From positions 17,472,519 through 17,536,518 of the forward strand of contig NC_060236.1 in NCBI RefSeq assembly GCF_021155775.2: 64,000 nt of DNA, read 5' to 3'. The stretch comes from Neodiprion pinetum (Eukaryota; Arthropoda; Insecta; Hymenoptera; Diprionidae). Both the position numbers and the translations under genes were made by a program. Of this stretch, positions 61,561 to 64,000 are shown one piece after another. Each line of letters opens with the position of its first letter. Position 1 is the first letter of the stretch. A model generated the notes under the pieces. That model searched no databases. It was not told the DNA's origin and was given only the letters and a program-made list of their open reading frames with translations.

Positions 61561-61644
61561 GTATTTTATTCGAGATAATCTGTCGAAATTTTGATCCAAA
61601 TTTGAGAAGAATTTAATTTTTTTTTTATTTTTGAAACACCCTAG

Positions 61645-61838
61645 TGTAGGTAAATATAATTGATAAACTCGGTCTTCAATGCCAAGGTCCTGCCGCTGGG
61701 TGGTTCTTGACGTGTGACTTATTTTCAAGATCAGAGCGAAGCGGACTAATGACACAGGTGCTAAGCCTGGTGGTACGATAAATAGTTTCTTTCGCGAAGC
61801 GGCTCCTGTGAATAAAATCGAACAGGTTATGGGCCCAG
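61645..61838 (+). mobile_element. copia-like LTR relic with tRNA-iMet primer-binding site
   Basis: GGTTATGGGCCCAG at 61825-61838 is the primer-binding site of Ty1/copia-type retrotransposons. It is complementary to the anticodon arm of initiator Met tRNA, the half-tRNA primer known from Drosophila copia. It follows directly after ...GAACA, an LTR-type CA end, and AATAAA lies 14 nt upstream of the site, as in many LTR R/U5 regions. A TGT at 61645 is a possible LTR start, giving about 180 bp. No gag-pol frame follows, so only the 5' end survives. The left boundary is uncertain. Confidence 0.5.
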
Positions 61839-62066
61839 GTCCAAATGTTTGAGTGTTTTTTTAGCTTCTCGAAAGTCTGGAGGGTGTGTAAAACGAGAAG
61901 TCTGCTGTCTTACGGAGGATTGTGGAACGGTTATGTTAAAGAGGGAACTGCGCTCATGCCATAAGGGGGAACATCCGGTCGCAGAATAGCGGTGAAAAAA
62001 GTATGGATCTCAAAAATATTCGTCTCGGCGATCGTTCGATTAATTGAACATTTTTGTTCATATCTG
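61839..62066. other. Unassigned sequence between LTR relic and MITE copy 7
   Basis: This could be the untranslated leader of the copia-like relic. No gag-like frame is visible. Confidence 0.3.
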
Positions 62067-62503
62067 CACTGAGAAAAATTTCGTTTGCTTTAGTAACTAG
62101 AAATATTCAGTAATCTAGGTATCGTTAAAAAAAACTGTTTGAATATCGTTGGAATTACGAAAAACGAGATACGCGTAACCATTTTGCGCTATTGTCGATA
62201 CTTTTTTGGTGATTGCAACGCAAAATCAGTTTCTGAGGTGTTTACTCTACCTTTTTAGTTAAACAAGGCTTTAACGTCAATTTATTCTTGCACAAGTATT
62301 AAATTTTCGCATCGGTTGCAAGAAAATATAGCAACAGCGATCGTGATGAGAAAGAATAGTAACGGATACTAGACTTTCCGGTAACAGCTAGAAAACTAAT
62401 TCTCATTTTGTGCCTAGAACTATATTTTTCGATTATGGTAAAAAATGAAAATAGTTAAGGACAGAGCGATAGCCGGAACTAAAAATTTCTCTCACAGTCA
62501 GTG
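62067..62503 (-). mobile_element. MITE-like element, copy 7
   Basis: A 437 bp inverted copy starting CACTGAGAAAAATTTCG and ending TTTCTCTCA then CAGTCAGTG. A few extra bases (CAGT duplicated) disturb the right terminus. Confidence 0.82.
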
Positions 62504-63309
62504 TGTTTTTTTTTTTTTTTTCAAATAATTACGCGATAGTCAAACATCGAGATTCTATCAAATTCATATATTCGGAAGTTGGGACGATTTTTTTTAAATA
62601 TTCGGGAGTAATAAATACTAAAGTTGTAAACGAAGGGATTATTCGTAGATATTCGTTTCCACTCGCATTAAAATGGTTGAATCTAGTTCATTTCTCAGAT
62701 TTTACTCCGCGATGACTGTTTTGCCACAATTTTTGTTAGGAAAACTATTCATCTATTCGCTTTATCGAAACAACATTTTTTTTCTGTTTTGCTATCCGTA
62801 AAAGATGCAATGCCGGTTCTCTCATCAAATTCAATAGCCGTGCAACTGTCTTGAAAAATTTAATATTTACGGACAATTATGTGATGAAACAATGCGTCTA
62901 ATTAGAAAGATCGAATCACTTTGATTTTCGATTGCTTAAACAACGATTTGAAATGAAAAGTCGATATCTACGCTCGATTGTTTTTAATTTAAGAATTTTT
63001 TTTTTTGAGAGGGATTTTCAAGAAAACTCTTATAGATTGCGTATCGATGAATTTGGTAAATCCTCAATGTGTGACCATCTCGTAGAAAATGAACAGAAAG
63101 TATCGATTCTCGTGAAAATAGATTTTTGTGTCAAGGTCCGGGTTTTTTTTTCATTTAAATTCGAACAATCTAGGCTTCCAGGACTAAAGCTGTAATAACA
63201 ACGTTTTGTGAACACAAATTTTCACAAAAAATTTAGTAAATTTGTCTCAATAAACCTGCTTTTTCAAAAAAGAAATTATAATTCGAATTGTACAAAATGT
63301 TACATTGAG

Positions 63310-63561
63310 ATGAGAGTTCCCGAAATATATTCGTTGATATTTTTACTCATCTGCTCGAGTTCTTCCTCATTAACAGAGGCTAATGTGCCTGCATGGAAGA
63401 AGGAAGATGAAACGGCGCTTGAGAGATTCACTGTATTGGTGTATCAAGAAATGAGGTTACAGACCGCATTCAAAATTATTGAGTATTATCGAACGAAGCT
63501 GAGGACACGGAGAAAAAAAAAATTTTTTTTCGAATACCTTATAGTTCAATCCGAAGCGTAA
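63310..63561 (+). CDS. Candidate small secreted basic protein
   Basis: An 83-codon frame begins MRVPEIYSLIFLLICSSSSS with a clear hydrophobic signal peptide, and cleavage is plausible after LTEA (residue 24). The mature part is short: NVPAWKKEDETALERF, then a helix-forming stretch VLVYQEMRLQTAFKIIEYY, then a basic cluster RTKLRTRRKKK. An AATAAA lies at 63783-63788. The last 15 codons pass through A and T homopolymers, so the true exon may end earlier by splicing. No family is recognised; it could be a secreted effector, antimicrobial or venom-type peptide, or the first exon of a larger gene. Confidence 0.3.
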   Translation: MRVPEIYSLIFLLICSSSSSLTEANVPAWKKEDETALERFTVLVYQEMRLQTAFKIIEYYRTKLRTRRKKKFFFEYLIVQSEA

Positions 63562-64000
63562 AATATATTGTTTCAACGTCAGAAGAATCAAAGTTTCGTT
63601 TGATTGCACGAGAAGAAAAAAATAACATTTTTTCGCATGAAAATTATGGTTTTTCTGAGGAACTTGGTTGATTTAGAGAAATATTTTTTTTGCATCTAAT
63701 GTTATTTAAAATTGAATTAGAATTTGTTCAACTTTAAGGATGTGCAAAGATTGGTTAAATTTGCAGTAATCTTGTTTCATTTGAATAAACTTTTCTTTGA
63801 GTATAGGCGGTGCTCTATCTATAGCAAAGCGTATCAAATGAAAAACATCACTACATAATCAATGACGTAACGCGTCAGCTGTCAGATCTTTTGTTGGTCG
63901 TTTTAATTTGCAGATTTCATGCAAGCTTTCAATTAAATGCCTGGTCAGAGCGTATTTATTTATCCGAAAATTTCATCTCCCGAACATCGAGACTCCGAGC

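Noticed and set aside
1..64000. tRNA, rRNA, CRISPR or bacterial-type operons
   Set aside because: Looked for T-arm consensus (GGTTCRANNCC), spaced identical repeats and tight gene clusters. None was convincing, and the window is animal nuclear DNA.

Overview
This is a stretch of animal nuclear genome, almost certainly an insect and probably a hymenopteran. Three spliced genes with short GT-AG introns are recognisable, and the rest is AT-rich, gene-poor DNA full of non-autonomous transposon relics, inverted repeats and microsatellites. The hymenopteran guess rests on how close the arginine kinase protein is to bee and wasp versions as I remember them. I ran no search. No operons, CRISPR arrays, rRNA or convincing tRNA genes were seen.

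Layout. (1) Positions 1-9156 hold the 5' half of a minus-strand UPF0489 (C5orf22-like) gene. Three coding exons are visible at 9156-9100, 7675-7530 and 4160-4011, and the 3' exons were not found. A GC-rich stretch around its start contains a plus-strand open frame with a signal anchor, possibly the first exon of a divergent gene. (2) Positions 20958-14055 hold a complete minus-strand DDX20/Gemin3 DEAD-box helicase gene. It has six coding exons, all rebuilt here with matching splice phases, and encodes 1334 residues with a very long last exon. (3) Positions 29811-25815 hold a complete minus-strand arginine kinase gene: four coding exons, 355 residues, and a splice acceptor 13 nt before the ATG showing an upstream non-coding exon. 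(4) Positions 30-64 kb have no gene I can name. They hold GC-rich islands at 33.4, 35.1 and 51.4 kb, tandem repeats, inverted-repeat elements, a decayed transposon-type gene at 52 kb, a copia-like LTR plus primer-binding site at 61.8 kb, and a few weak candidates for short secreted proteins.

The best repeat finding is a roughly 430 bp MITE-like family with CACTGAGA-type termini. Seven copies are present, two of them arranged head to head. Other mobile relics are a 201 bp element with a 43 bp perfect terminal inverted repeat, a pogo/Tigger-like relic in a DDX20 intron, a nested inverted-repeat element in an ArgK intron, and an older dispersed repeat in four places.

The three named genes are unrelated housekeeping or metabolic genes (snRNP assembly, phosphagen energy buffering, unknown UPF0489 role). 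Nothing in the window looks like a new multi-gene system. The most useful leads are the orphan small secreted ORFs and the repeat families.
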